From Bugula neritina (Eukaryota > Bryozoa > Gymnolaemata > Cheilostomatida > Bugulidae), in NCBI GenBank assembly GCA_964035545.1, contig CAXIUT010000073.1, positions 310,001-374,000 on the forward strand: a stretch of 64,000 bases of DNA, in the 5' to 3' direction. Shown here one piece after another: positions 12,119 to 25,582 of this stretch. Below the pieces are notes generated by a model. It saw only the letters and a program-made list of their open reading frames with translations, ran no database searches and was not told the DNA's origin. The first letter of the stretch is position 1, and each line of letters opens with the position of its first letter. The translations under genes and the position numbers were made by a program.

Positions 12119-13464
12119 ACACCAGTGCTTAAATACTGTGTTAACTGTATTGGCACGTTGCCATGAGATATTTGGTAATATTTAGCATCACAACATACTC
12201 TTCAGAAAGTTAAGAAAATCAGTCTATAGAAAGTTAATGAAATAAACCTACCAGAGAGAGTAAGCCAGATGTAACAAGTAGATCCAAAACAAGTTGATTG
12301 ACAATTGAAGTTGAATTCTCCATGTAGTGAATACTTTAGTCCTAATGTCAAATGCAAACGTCTGCAACCAAATTGTGTAGACTTCATGAGCTGGTTAGCT
12401 GACAGGACTCATTAAAGTTCTTAACTCTTGTGTGTATAGTGATGCCCATCTTGAACTAGAGAGGGCTGACTGAAGACTGCTACTTTGTGAAAATTGACAA
12501 TGCATATTATTATTATTCATTGTTGAGATTCACGACTGCCATAAACAATGATAAAATATTCATTGTTGGTACTACTGAGTAGAATAAAATATAATATAAT
12601 ATTATTCTCTGGACAGATAAACAATATCAAATGCATAATATAACATTACCATAAATCTACGGCGCTTCACATCTTCACCTTTTTCTGCAATGTTATTTCT
12701 TTGCAGTTAGAAGTACTAGCTGAATATATGACTATGAAACATAACCCTTCAATTTCATTGCACCAGCACCGATTTCAATATAGGTGTGTTGGGAGTTATC
12801 TTTCCTAAAGTTTTGTTCTTGGTGTTTATACGAAGCAGACACAGGCTAATATTAGTTTTGTTATTTGCAAGAGTTTTTCTGTCTGATTGTCCATCAGCAA
12901 AAGTTTGCGCCTTGCAGTTATTATGGAAATACCAGTGATGCTGGAAGACCTTTGCATTGTACACCCGCCTTTACTATTGAATTTAGATGTTTTATTTTCC
13001 CATCCCCTCTCCTGCCCCCCTGTCCCCTCTAACAACCAGCAATCCTGACTCATGTGAAATGTGTTATTAAGTTTTAGAGTTGGACCATGGGCCTACAGTA
13101 TACGATTTGAAGCTTTATAGTTTACAGGCAGTGGAGATGAGTCACTGCTGAAACCCATTTTATTAGTAGACTATATTGCTCTTTAATCATCAGTTTGCAT
13201 ATTAAAACAGAAAGCTCATCTGCAGCGCCATTTCGCAGTGTTAAATTTTGCTAGAGTAAAAATTAATTTTAGATGCCTTTGCAAACATATGAGAAATAAA
13301 TGAGTCATTTTATGAAAAGAGGTGTTTGCAGCAGTTGTCCACTTTTGATTTAGACGCGTCATGGAAACTTTTGTAGTTTTAAATAATATCTCCAAACTCA
13401 TCACTTGCATGTGTTTATATACTTGATAAAGTTTTTCATGCAAAACTTGATGCCTGCTTCAAAG
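12119..13464. repeat. Copy 10, G unit
   Basis: Same marks as copy 6: G at u182, T at u976 and u1066, u1116 CpG. Confidence 0.97.
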
Positions 13465-14812
13465 ACACCAGTGCTTAAATACTGTGTTAACTGTATTGGC
13501 ACGTTGCCATGAGATATTTGGTAATATTTAGCATCACAACATACTCTTCAGAAAGTTAAGAAAATCAGTCTATAGGAAGTTAATAAAATAAACCTACCAG
13601 AGAGAGTAAGCCAGATGTAACAAGTAGATCCAAAACAAGTTGATTAACAATTGAAGTTGAATTCTCCATGTAGTGAATACTTTAGTCCTAATGTCAACTG
13701 CAAACGTCTGCAACCAAATTGTGTAGACTTCATGAGCTGGTTAGCTGACAGGACTCATTAAAGTTCTTAACTCTTGTGTGTATAGTGATGCCCATCTTGA
13801 ACTAGAGAGGGCTGACTGAAGACTGCTACTTTGTGAAAATTGACAATGCGTATTATTATTATTCATTGTTGAGATTCACGACTGCCATAAACAATGATAA
13901 AATATTCATTGTTGGTACTACTGAGTAGAATAAAATATATAATATAATATTATTCTCTGGACAGATAAACAATATCAAATGCATAATATAACATTACCAT
14001 AAATCTACGGCGCTTCACATCTTCACCTTTTTCTGCAATGTTATTTCTTTGCAGTTAGAAGTACTAGCTGAATATATGACTATGAAACATAACCCTTCAA
14101 TTTCATTGCACCAGCACCGATTTCAATGTAGGTGTGTTGGGAGTTATCTTTCCTAAAGTTTTGTTCTTGGTGTTTATACGAAGCAGACACAGGCTAATAT
14201 TAGTTTTGTTATTTGCAAGAGTTTTTCTGTCTGATTGTCCATCAGCAAAAGTTTGCGCCTTGCAGTTATTATGGAAATTCCAGTGATGCTGGAAGACCTT
14301 TGCATTGTACACCCGCCTTTACTATTGAATTTAGATGTTTTATTTTCCCATCCCCTCTCCTGCCCCCCTGTCCCCTCTAACAACCAGCAATCCTGACTCA
14401 TGCGAAATGTGTTATTAAGTTTTAGAGTTGGACCATGGGCCTACAGTATACGATTTGAAGCTTTATAGTTTACAGGCAGTGGAGATGAGTCACTGCTGAA
14501 ACCCATTTTATTAGTAGACTATATTGCTCTTCAATCATCAGTTTGCATATTAAAACAGAAAGCTCATCTGCAGCGCCATTTCACAGTGTTAAATTTTGCT
14601 AGAGTAAAAATTAATTTTAGATGCCTTTGCAAACATATGAGAAATAAATGAGTCATTTTATGAAAAGAGGTGTTTGCAGCAGTTGTCCACTTTTGATTTA
14701 GACGCGTCATGGAAACTTTTGTAGTTTTAAATAATATCTCCAAACTCATCACTTGCATGTGTTTATATACTTGATAAAGTTTTTCATGCAAAACCTGATG
14801 CCTGCTTCAAAG
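13465..14812. repeat. Copy 11, H unit (1,348 bp)
   Basis: Same marks as copies 7 and 14, including the AT insertion and C at u1329. Confidence 0.97.
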
Positions 14813-16158
14813 ACACCAGTGCTTAAATACTGTGTTAACTGTATTGGCACGTTGCCATGAGATATTTGGTAATATTTAGCATCACAACATACTCTTCAGA
14901 AAGTTAAGAAAATCAGTCTATAGAAAGTTAATGAAATAAACCTACCAGAGAGAGTAAGCCAGATGTAACAAGTAGATCCAAAACAAGTTGATTAACAATT
15001 GAAGTTGAATTCTCCATGTAGTGAATACTTTAGTCCTAATGTCAAATGCAAACGTCTGCAACCAAATTGTGTAGACTTCATGAGCTGGTTAGCTGACAGG
15101 ACTCATTAAAGTTCTTAACTCTTGTGTGTATAGTGATGCCCATCTTGAACTAGAGAGGGCTGACTGAAGACTGCTACTTTGTGAAAATTGACAATGCATA
15201 TTATTATTATTCATTGTTGAGATTCACGACTGCCATAAACAATGATAAAATATTCATTGTTGGTACTACTGAGTAGAATAAAATATAATATAATATTATT
15301 CTCTGGACAGATAAACAATATCAAATGCATATTATAACATTACCATAAATCTACGGCGCTTCACATCTTCACCTTTTTCTGCAATGTTATTTCTTTGCAG
15401 TTAGAAGTACTAGCTGAATATATGACTATGAAACATAACCCTTCAATTTCATTGCACCAGCACCGATTTCAATATAGGTGTGTTGGGAGTTATCTTTCCT
15501 AAAGTTTTGTTCTTGGCGTTTATACGAAGCAGACACAGGCTAATATTAGTTTTGTTATTTGCAAGAGTTTTTCTGTCTGATTGTCCATCAGCAAAAGTTT
15601 GCGCCTTGCAGTTATTATGGAAATACCAGTGATGCTGGAAGACCTTTGCATTGTACACCCGCCTTTACTATTGAATTTAGATGTTTTATTTTCCCATCCC
15701 CTCTCCTGCCCCCCTGTCCCCTCTAACAACCAGCAATCCTGACTCATGCGAAATGTGTCATTAAGTTTTAGAGTTGGACCATGGGCCGACAGTATACGAT
15801 TTGAAGCTTTATAGTTTACAGGCAGTGGAGATGAGTCACTGCTGAAACCCATTTTATTAGTAGACTATATTGCTCTTCAATCATCAGTTTGCATATTAAA
15901 ACAGAAAGCTCATCTGCAGCGCCATTTCACAGTGTTAAATTTTGCTAGAGTAAAAATTAATTTTAGATGCCTTTGCAAACATATGAGAAATAAATGAGTC
16001 ATTTTATGAAAAGAGGTGTTTGCAGCAGTTGTCCACTTTTGATTTAGACGCGTCATGGAAACTTATGTAGTTTTAAATAATATCTCCAAACTCATCACTT
16101 GCATGTGTTTATATACTTGATAAAGTTTTTCATGCAAAACTTGATGCCTGCTTCAAAG
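14813..16158. repeat. Copy 12, F unit
   Basis: Same marks as copies 5 and 8. It opens the third higher-order block. Confidence 0.97.
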
Positions 16159-17504
16159 ACACCAGTGCTTAAATACTGTGTTAACTGTATTGGCACGTTG
16201 CCATGAGATATTTGGTAATATTTAGCATCACAACATACTCTTCAGAAAGTTAAGAAAATCAGTCTATAGAAAGTTAATGAAATAAACCTACCAGAGAGAG
16301 TAAGCCAGATGTGACAAGTAGATCCAAAACAAGTTGATTGACAATTGAAGTTGAATTCTCCATGTAGTGAATACTTTAGTCCTAATGTCAAATGCAAACG
16401 TCTGCAACCAAATTGTGTAGACTTCATGAGCTGGTTAGCTGACAGGACTCATTAAAGTTCTTAACTCTTGTGTGTATAGTGATGCCCATCTTTAACTAGA
16501 GAGGGCTGACTGAAGACTGCTACTTTGTGAAAATTGACAATGCATATTATTATTATTCATTGTTGAGATTCACGACTGCCATAAACAATGATAAAATATT
16601 CATTGTTGGTACTACTGAGTAGAATAAAATATAATATAATATTATTCTCTGGACAGATAAACAATATCAAATGCATAATATAACATTACCATAAATCTAC
16701 GGCGCTTCACATCTTCACCTTTTTCTGCAATGTTATTTCTTTGCAGTTAGAAGTACTAGCTGAATATATGACTATGAAACATAACCCTTCAATTTCATTG
16801 CACCAGCACCGATTTCAATATAGGTGTGTTGGGAGTTATCTTTCCTAAAGTTTTGTTCTTGGTGTTTATACGAAGCAGACACAGGCTAATATTAGTTTTG
16901 TTATTTGCAAGAGTTTTTCTGTCTGATTGTCCATCAGCAAAAGTTTGCGCCTTGCAGTTATTATGGAAATACCAGTGATGCTGGAAGACCTTTGCATTGT
17001 ACACCCGCCTTTACTATTGAATTTAGATGTTTTATTTTCCCATCCCCTCTCCTGCCCCCCTGTCCCCTCTAACAACCAGCAATCCTGACTCATGTGAAAT
17101 GTGTTATTAAGTTTTAGAGTTGGACCATGGGCCTACAGTATACGATTTGAAGCTTTATAGTTTACAGGCAGTGGAGATGAGTCACTGCTGAAACCCATTT
17201 TATTAGTAGACTATATTGCTCTTTAATCATCAGTTTGCATATTAAAACAGAAAGCTCATCTGCAGCGCCATTTCGCAGTGTTAAATTTTGCTAGAGTAAA
17301 AATTAATTTTAGATGCCTTTGCAAACATATGAGAAATAAATGAGTCATTTTATGAAAAGAGGTGTTTGCAGCAGTTGTCCACTTTTGATTTAGACGCGTC
17401 ATGGAAACTTTTGTAGTTTTAAATAATATCTCCAAACTCATCACTTGCATGTGTTTATATACTTGATAAAGTTTTTCATGCAAAACTTGATGCCTGCTTC
17501 AAAG
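16159..17504. repeat. Copy 13, J/G recombinant unit
   Basis: The left part has the J marks G at u155 and T at u335. The right part has the G marks TGTG at u936, T at u976 and u1066, and the u1116 CpG. The switch lies between about 16492 and 17094, where J and G show no differences by eye. It replaces the adjacent J and G units of the four-unit block. Confidence 0.95.
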
Positions 17505-18852
17505 ACACCAGTGCTTAAATACTGTGTTAACTGTATTGGCACGTTGCCATGAGATATTTGGTAATATTTAGCATCACAACATACTCTTCAGAAAGTTAAG
17601 AAAATCAGTCTATAGGAAGTTAATAAAATAAACCTACCAGAGAGAGTAAGCCAGATGTAACAAGTAGATCCAAAACAAGTTGATTAACAATTGAAGTTGA
17701 ATTCTCCATGTAGTGAATACTTTAGTCCTAATGTCAACTGCAAACGTCTGCAACCAAATTGTGTAGACTTCATGAGCTGGTTAGCTGACAGGACTCATTA
17801 AAGTTCTTAACTCTTGTGTGTATAGTGATGCCCATCTTGAACTAGAGAGGGCTGACTGAAGACTGCTACTTTGTGAAAATTGACAATGCGTATTATTATT
17901 ATTCATTGTTGAGATTCACGACTGCCATAAACAATGATAAAATATTCATTGTTGGTACTACTGAGTAGAATAAAATATATAATATAATATTATTCTCTGG
18001 ACAGATAAACAATATCAAATGCATAATATAACATTACCATAAATCTACGGCGCTTCACATCTTCACCTTTTTCTGCAATGTTATTTCTTTGCAGTTAGAA
18101 GTACTAGCTGAATATATGACTATGAAACATAACCCTTCAATTTCATTGCACCAGCACCGATTTCAATGTAGGTGTGTTGGGAGTTATCTTTCCTAAAGTT
18201 TTGTTCTTGGTGTTTATACGAAGCAGACACAGGCTAATATTAGTTTTGTTATTTGCAAGAGTTTTTCTGTCTGATTGTCCATCAGCAAAAGTTTGCGCCT
18301 TGCAGTTATTATGGAAATTCCAGTGATGCTGGAAGACCTTTGCATTGTACACCCGCCTTTACTATTGAATTTAGATGTTTTATTTTCCCATCCCCTCTCC
18401 TGCCCCCCTGTCCCCTCTAACAACCAGCAATCCTGACTCATGCGAAATGTGTTATTAAGTTTTAGAGTTGGACCATGGGCCTACAGTATACGATTTGAAG
18501 CTTTATAGTTTACAGGCAGTGGAGATGAGTCACTGCTGAAACCCATTTTATTAGTAGACTATATTGCTCTTCAATCATCAGTTTGCATATTAAAACAGAA
18601 AGCTCATCTGCAGCGCCATTTCACAGTGTTAAATTTTGCTAGAGTAAAAATTAATTTTAGATGCCTTTGCAAACATATGAGAAATAAATGAGTCATTTTA
18701 TGAAAAGAGGTGTTTGCAGCAGTTGTCCACTTTTGATTTAGACGCGTCATGGAAACTTTTGTAGTTTTAAATAATATCTCCAAACTCATCACTTGCATGT
18801 GTTTATATACTTGATAAAGTTTTTCATGCAAAACCTGATGCCTGCTTCAAAG
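17505..18852. repeat. Copy 14, H unit (1,348 bp)
   Basis: Same marks as copies 7 and 11. It is the last 1,348-bp unit in the window. Confidence 0.97.
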
Positions 18853-20198
18853 ACACCAGTGCTTAAATACTGTGTTAACTGTATTGGCACGTTGCCATGA
18901 GATATTTGGAAATATTTAGCATCACAACATACTCTTCAGAAAGTTAAGAAAATCAGTCTATAGAAAGTTAATGAAATAAACCTACCAGAGAGAGTAAGCC
19001 AGATGTAACAAGTAGATCCAAAACAAGTTGATTAACGATTGAAGTTGAATTCTCCATGTAGTGAATACTTTAGTCCTAATGTCAAATGCAAACGTCTGCA
19101 ACCAAATTGTGTAGACTTCATGAGCTGGTTAGCTGACAGGACTCATTAAAGTTCTTAACTCTTGTGTGTATAGTGATGCCCATCTTGAACTAGAGAGGGC
19201 TGACTGAAGACTGCTACTTTGTGAAAATTGACAATGCATATTATTATTATTCATTGTTGAGATTCACGACTGCCATAAACAATGATAAAATATTCATTGT
19301 TGGTACTACTGAGTAGAATAAAATATAATATAATATTATTCTCTGGACAGATAAACAATATCAAATGCATAATATAACATTACCATAAATCTACGGCGCT
19401 TCACATCTTCACCTTTTTCTGCAATGTTATTTCTTTGCAGTTAGAAGTACTAGCTGAATATATGACTATGAAACATAACCCTTCAATTTCATTGCACCAG
19501 CACCGATTTCAATATAGGTGTGTTGGGAGTTATCTTTCCTAAAGTTTTGTTCTTGGTGTTTATACGAAGCAGACACAGGCTAATATTAGTTTTGTTATTT
19601 GCAAGAGTTTTTCTGTCTGATTGTCCATCAGCAAAAGTTTGCGCCTTGCAGTTATTATGGAAATACCAGTGATGCTGGAAGACCTTTGCATTGTACACCC
19701 GCCTTTACTATTGAATTTAGATGTTTTATTTTCCCATCCCCTCTCCTGCCCCCCTGTCCCCTGTAACAACCAGCAATCCTGACTCATGTGAAATGTGTTA
19801 TTAAGTTTTAGAGTTGGACCATGGGCCTACAGTATACGATTTGAAGCTTTATAGTTTACAGGCAGTGGAGATGAGTCACTGCTGAAACCCATTTTATTAG
19901 TAGACTATATTGCTCTTCAATCATCAGTTTGCATATTAAAACAGAAAGCTCATCTGCAGCGCCATTTCACAGTGTTAAATTTTGCTAGAGTAAAAATTAA
20001 TTTTAGATGCCTTTGCAAACATATGAGAAATAAATGAGTCATTTTATGAAAAGAGGTGTTTGCAGCAGTTGTCCACTTTTGATTTAGACGCGTCATGGAA
20101 ACTTTTGTAGTTTTAAATAATATCTCCAAACTCATCACTTGCATGTGTTTATATACTTGATAAAGTTTTTCATGCAAAACTTGATGCCTGCTTCAAAG
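18853..20198. repeat. Copy 15, alpha/alpha boundary unit
   Basis: Alpha/alpha, but without the F mark at u1253 and with A at u1117. Private changes: GGAAAT near u53, AACGATTG at u182-189 and CCCTGTAAC near u910. Marks the edge between the left and middle domains. Confidence 0.96.
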
Positions 20199-21544
20199 AC
20201 ACCAGTGCTTAAATACTGTGTTAACTGTATTGGCACGTTGCCATGAGATATTTGGTAATATTTAGCATCACAACATACTCTTCAGAAAGTTAAGAAAATC
20301 AGTCTATAGAAAGTTAATGAAATAAACCTACCAGAGAGAGTAAGCCAGATGTAACAAGTAGATCCAAAACAAGTTGATTAACAATTGAAGTTGAATTCTC
20401 CATGTAGTGAATACTTTAGTCCTAATGTCAAATGCAAACGTCTGCAACCAAATTGTGTAGACTTCATGAGCTGGTTAGCTGACAGGACTCATTAAAGTTC
20501 TTAACTCTTGTGTGTATAGTGATGCCCATCTTGAACTAGAGAGGGCTGACGGAAGACTGCTACTTTGTGAAAATTGACAATGCATATTATTATTATTCAT
20601 TGTTGAGATTCACGACTGCCATAAACAATGATAAAATATTCATTGTTGGTACTACTGAGTAGAATAAAATATAATATAATATTATTCTCTGGACAGATAA
20701 ACAATATCAAATGCATATTATAACATTACCATAAATCTACGGCGCTTCACATCTTCACCTTTTTCTGCAATGTTATTTCTTTGCAGTTAGAAGTACTAGC
20801 TGAATATATGACTATGAAACATAACCCTTCAATTTCATTGCACCAGCACCGATTTCAATGTAGGTGTGTTGGGAGTTATCTTTCCTAAATTTTTGTTCTT
20901 GGCAATTATACGAAACAGACACAGGCTAATATTAGTTTTGTTATTTGCAAGAGTTTTTCTGTCTGATTGTCCATCAGCAAAAGTTTGCGCCTTCCCGTTA
21001 TTATGGAAATTCCAGTGCTGCTGGAAGACCTTTGCATTGTACACCCGCCTTTACTATTGAATTTAGATGTTTTATTTTCCCATCCCCTCTCCTGCCCCCC
21101 TGTCCCCTCTAACAACCAGCAATCCTGACTCATGTGAAATGTGTTATTAAGTTTTAGAGTTGGACCATGGGCCTACAGTATACGATTTGAAGCTTTATAG
21201 TTTACAGGCAGTGGAGATGAGTCACTGCTGAAACCCATTTTATTAGTAGACTATATTGCTCTTCAATCATCAGTTTGCATATTAAAACAGAAAGCTCATC
21301 TGCAGCGCCATTTCACAGTGTTAAATTTTGCTAGAGTAAAAATTAATTTTAGATGCCTTTGCAAACATATGAGAAATAAATGAGTCATTTTATGAAAAGA
21401 GGTGTTTGCAGCAGTTGTCCACTTTTGATTTAGACGCGTCATGGAAACTTTTGTAGTTTTAAATAATATCTCCAAACTCATCACTTGCATGTGTTTATAT
21501 ACTTGATGAAGTTTTTCATGCAAAACTTGATGCCTGCTTCAAAG
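20199..21544. repeat. Copy 16, beta/alpha unit
   Basis: First copy with a beta M block and an alpha R block. Has G at u353, T at u520, G at u662 and G at u1310. Confidence 0.97.
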
Positions 21545-22890
21545 ACACCAGTGCTTAAATACTGTGTTAACTGTATTGGCACGTTGCCATGAGATATTTG
21601 GTAATATTTAGCATCACAACATACTCTTCAGAAAGTTAAGAAAATCAGTCTATAGGAAGTTAATAAAATAAACCTACCAGAGAGAGTAAGCCAGATGTAG
21701 CAAGTAGATCCAAAACAAGTTGATTAACAATTGAAGTTGAATTCTCCATGTAGTGAATACTTTAGTCCTAATGTCAAATGCAAACGTCTGCAACCAAATT
21801 GTGTAGACTTCATGAGCTGGTTAGCTGACAGGACTCATTAAAGTTCTTAACTCTTGTGTGTATAGTGATGCCCATCTTGAACTAGAGAGGGCTGACTGAA
21901 GACTGCTACTTTGTGAAAATTGACAATGCGTATTATTATTATTCATTGTTGAGATTCACGACTGCCATAAACAATGATAAAATATTCATTGTTGGTACTA
22001 CTGAGTAGAATAAAATATAATATAATATTATTCTCTGGACAGATAAACAATATCAAATGCATATTATAACATTACCATAAATCTACAGTGCTTCACATCT
22101 TCACCTTTTTCTGCAATGTTATTTCTTTGCAGTTAGAAGTACTAGCTGAATATATGACTATGAAACATAACCCTTCAATTTCATTGCACCAGCACCGATT
22201 TCAATATAGGTGTGTTGGGAGTTATCTTTCCTAAATTTTTGTTCTTGGCGTTTATACGAAACAGACACAGGCTAATATTAGTTTTGTTATTTGCAAGAGT
22301 TTTTCTGTCTGATTGTCCATCAGCAAAAGTTTGCGCCTTCCCGTTATTATGGAAATTCCAGTGCTGCTGGAAGACCTTTGCATTGTACACCCGCCTTTAC
22401 TATTGAATTTAGATGTTTTATTTTCCCATCCCCTCTCCTGCCCCCCTGTCCCCTCTAACAACCAGCAATCCTGACTCATGCGAAATGTGTTATTAAGTTT
22501 TAGAGTTGGACCATGGGCTTACAGTATACGATTTGAAGCTTTATAGTTTACAGGCAGTGGAGATGAGTCACTGCTGAAACCCATTTTATTAGTAGACTAT
22601 ATTGCTCTTCAATCATCAGTTTGCATATTAAAACAGAAAGCTCATCTGCAGCGCCATTTCACAGTGTTAAATTTTGCTAGAGTAAAAATTAATTTTAGAT
22701 GCCTTTGCAAACATATGAGAAATAAATGAGTCATTTTATGAAAAGAGGTGTTTGCAGCAGTTGTCCACTTTTGATTTAGACGCGTCATGGAAACTTTTGT
22801 AGTTTTAAATAATATCTCCAAACTCATCACTTGCATGTGTTTATATACTTGATAAAGTTTTTCATGCAAAACTTGATGCCTGCTTCAAAG
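21545..22890. repeat. Copy 17, beta/alpha unit
   Basis: GGAAGTTAATA at u111-121, G at u386, and CTACAGTGC at u539-547, where both CpGs are lost. That last change is shared only with copy 22. Private TGTAGC near u155 and GGGCTTAC near u976. Confidence 0.97.
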
Positions 22891-24236
22891 ACACCAGTGC
22901 TTAAATACTGTGTTAACTGTATTGGCACGTTGCCATGAGATATTTGGTAATATTTAGCATCACAACATACTCTTCAGAAAGTTAAGAAAATCAGTCTATA
23001 GAAAGTTAATGAAATAAACCTACCAGAGAGAGTAAGCCAGATGTAACAAGTAGATCCAAAACAAGTTGATTAACAATTGAAGTTGAATTCTCCATGTAGT
23101 GAATACTTTAGCCCTAATGTCAAATGCAAACGTCTGCAACCAAATTGTGTAGACTTCATGAGCTGGTTAGCTGACAGGACTCATTAAAGTTCTTAACTCT
23201 TGTGTGTATAGTGATGCCCATCTTGAACTAGAGAGGGCTGACTGAAGACTGCTACTTTGTGAAAATTGACAATGCATATTATTATTATTCATTGTTGAGA
23301 TTCACGACTGCCATAAACAATGATAAAATATTCATTGTTGGTACTACTGAGTAGAATAAAATATAATATAATATTATTCTCTGGACAGATAAACAATATC
23401 AAATGCATAATATAACATTACCATAAATCTACGGCGCTTCACATCTTCACCTTTTTCTGCAATGTTATTTCTTTGCAGTTAGAAGTACTAGCTGAATATA
23501 TGACTATGAAACATAACCCTTCAATTTCATTGCACCAGCACCGATTTCAATATAGGTGTGTTGGGAGTTATCTTTCCTAAATTTTTGTTCTTGGCAATTA
23601 TACGAAACAGACACAGGCCAATATTAGTTTTGTTATTTGCAAGAGTTTTTCTGTCTGATTGTCCATCAGCAAAAGTTTGCGCCTTCCCGTTATTATGGAA
23701 ATTCCAGTGCTGCTGGAAGACCTTTGCATTGTACACCCGCCTTTACTATTGAATTTAGATGTTTTATTTTCCCATCCCCTCTCCTGCCCCCCTGTCCCCT
23801 CTAACAACCAGCAATCCTGACTCATGCGAAATGTGTTATTAAGTTTTAGAGTTGGACCATGGGCCGACAGTATACGATTTGAAGCTTTATAGTTTACAGG
23901 CAGTGGAGATGAGTCACTGCTGAAACCCATTTTATTAGTAGACTATATTGCTCTTCAATCATCAGTTTTCATATTCAAAGAGAAAGCTCATCTGCAGCGC
24001 CATTTCACAGTGTTATATTTTGCTAGAGTAATAACTAATTTTAGATGCCTTTGCAAACATATGAGAAATAAATGAGTCATTTTATGAAAAGAGGTGTTTG
24101 CAGCAGTTGTCCACTTTTGATTTAGACGCGTCATGGAAACTTTTGTAGTTTTAAATAATATCTCCAAACTCATCACTTGCATGTGTTTATATACTTGATA
24201 AAGTTTTTCATGCAAAACTTGATGCCTGCTTCAAAG
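22891..24236. repeat. Copy 18, beta/beta unit, twin of copy 3
   Basis: Shares AGGCCAAT near u730 only with copy 3. Private AGCCCTAA near u222. Confidence 0.97.
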
Positions 24237-25582
24237 ACACCAGTGCTTAAATACTGCGTTAACTGTATTGGCACGTTGCCATGAGATATTTGGTAATATT
24301 TAGCATCACAACATACTCTTCAGAAAGTTAAGAAAATCAGTCTATAGAAAGTTAATTAAATAAACCTACCAGAGAGAGTAAGCCAGATGTAACAAGTAGA
24401 TCCAAAACAAGTTGATTGACAATTGAAGTTGAATTCTCCATGTAGTGAATACTTTAGTCCTAATGTCAAATGCAAACGTCTGCAACCAAATTGTGTAGAC
24501 TTCATGAGCTGGTTAGCTGACAGGACTCATTAAAGTTCTTAACTCTTGTGTGTATAGTGATGCCCATCTTGAACTAGAGAGGGCTGACTGAAGACTGCTA
24601 CTTTGTGAAAATTGACAATGCGTATTATTATTATTCATTGTTGAGATTCACGACTGCCATAAACAATGATAAAATATTCATTGTTGGTACTACTGAGTAG
24701 AATAAAATATAATATAATATTATTCTCTGGACAGATAAACAATATCAAATGCATATTATAACATTACCACAAATCTATGGCGCTTCACATCTTCACCTTT
24801 TTCTGCAATGTTATTTCTTTGCAGTTAGAAGTACTAGCTGAATGTATGACTATGAAACATAACCCTTCAATTTCATTGCACCAGCACCGATTTCAATATA
24901 GGTGTGTTGGGAGTTATCTTTCCTAAATTTTTGTTCTTGGCAATTATACGAAACAGACACAGGCTAATATTAGTTTTGTTATTTGCAAGAGTTTTTCTGT
25001 CTGATTGTCCATCAGCAAAAGTTTGCGCCTTCCCGTTATTATGGAAATTCCAGTGCTGCTGGAAGACCTTTGCATTGTACACCCGCCTTTACTATTGAAT
25101 TTAGATGTTTTATTTTCCCATCCCCTCTCCTGCCCCCCTGTCCCCTCTAACAACCAGCAATCCTGACTCATGCGAAATGTGTTATTAAGTTTTAGAGTTG
25201 GACCATGGGCCGACAGTATACGATTTGAAGCTTTATAGTTTACAGGCACTGGAGATGAGTCACTGCTGAAACCCATTTTATTAGTAGACTATATTGCTCT
25301 TCAATCATCAGTTTTCATATTCAAAGAGAAAACTCATCTGCAGCGCCATTTCACAGTGTTATATTTTGCTAGAGTAATAACTAATTTTAGATGCCTTTGC
25401 AAACATATGAGAAATAATTGAGTCATTTTATGAAAAGAGGTGTTTGCAGCAGTTGTCCACTTTTGATTTAGACGCGTCATGGAAACTTTTGTAGTTTTAA
25501 ATAATATCTCCAAACTCATCACTTGCATGTGTTTATATACTTGATAAAGTTTTTCATGCAAAACTTGATGCCTGCTTCAAAG
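24237..25582. repeat. Copy 19, beta/beta unit, twin of copy 4
   Basis: Shares with copy 4 the u21 CpG, TTAATTAAA, CTATGGCGC, GGCACTGG, AAAACTCAT and T at u1182. Private changes: G at u386 relative to copy 4, CCACAAAT near u533 and GAATGTATG near u605. Confidence 0.97.

Larger units (their letters stand above)
5387..18852. repeat. Left higher-order repeat: FGH, FJGH, F(J/G)H
   Basis: Three successive higher-order units: 5387-9426 (4,040 bp, copies 5-7), 9427-14812 (5,386 bp, copies 8-11) and 14813-18852 (4,040 bp, copies 12-14). Corresponding F and H members look identical by eye. The length differs by exactly one monomer because J is absent in the first block and fused to G in the third. Confidence 0.9.
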
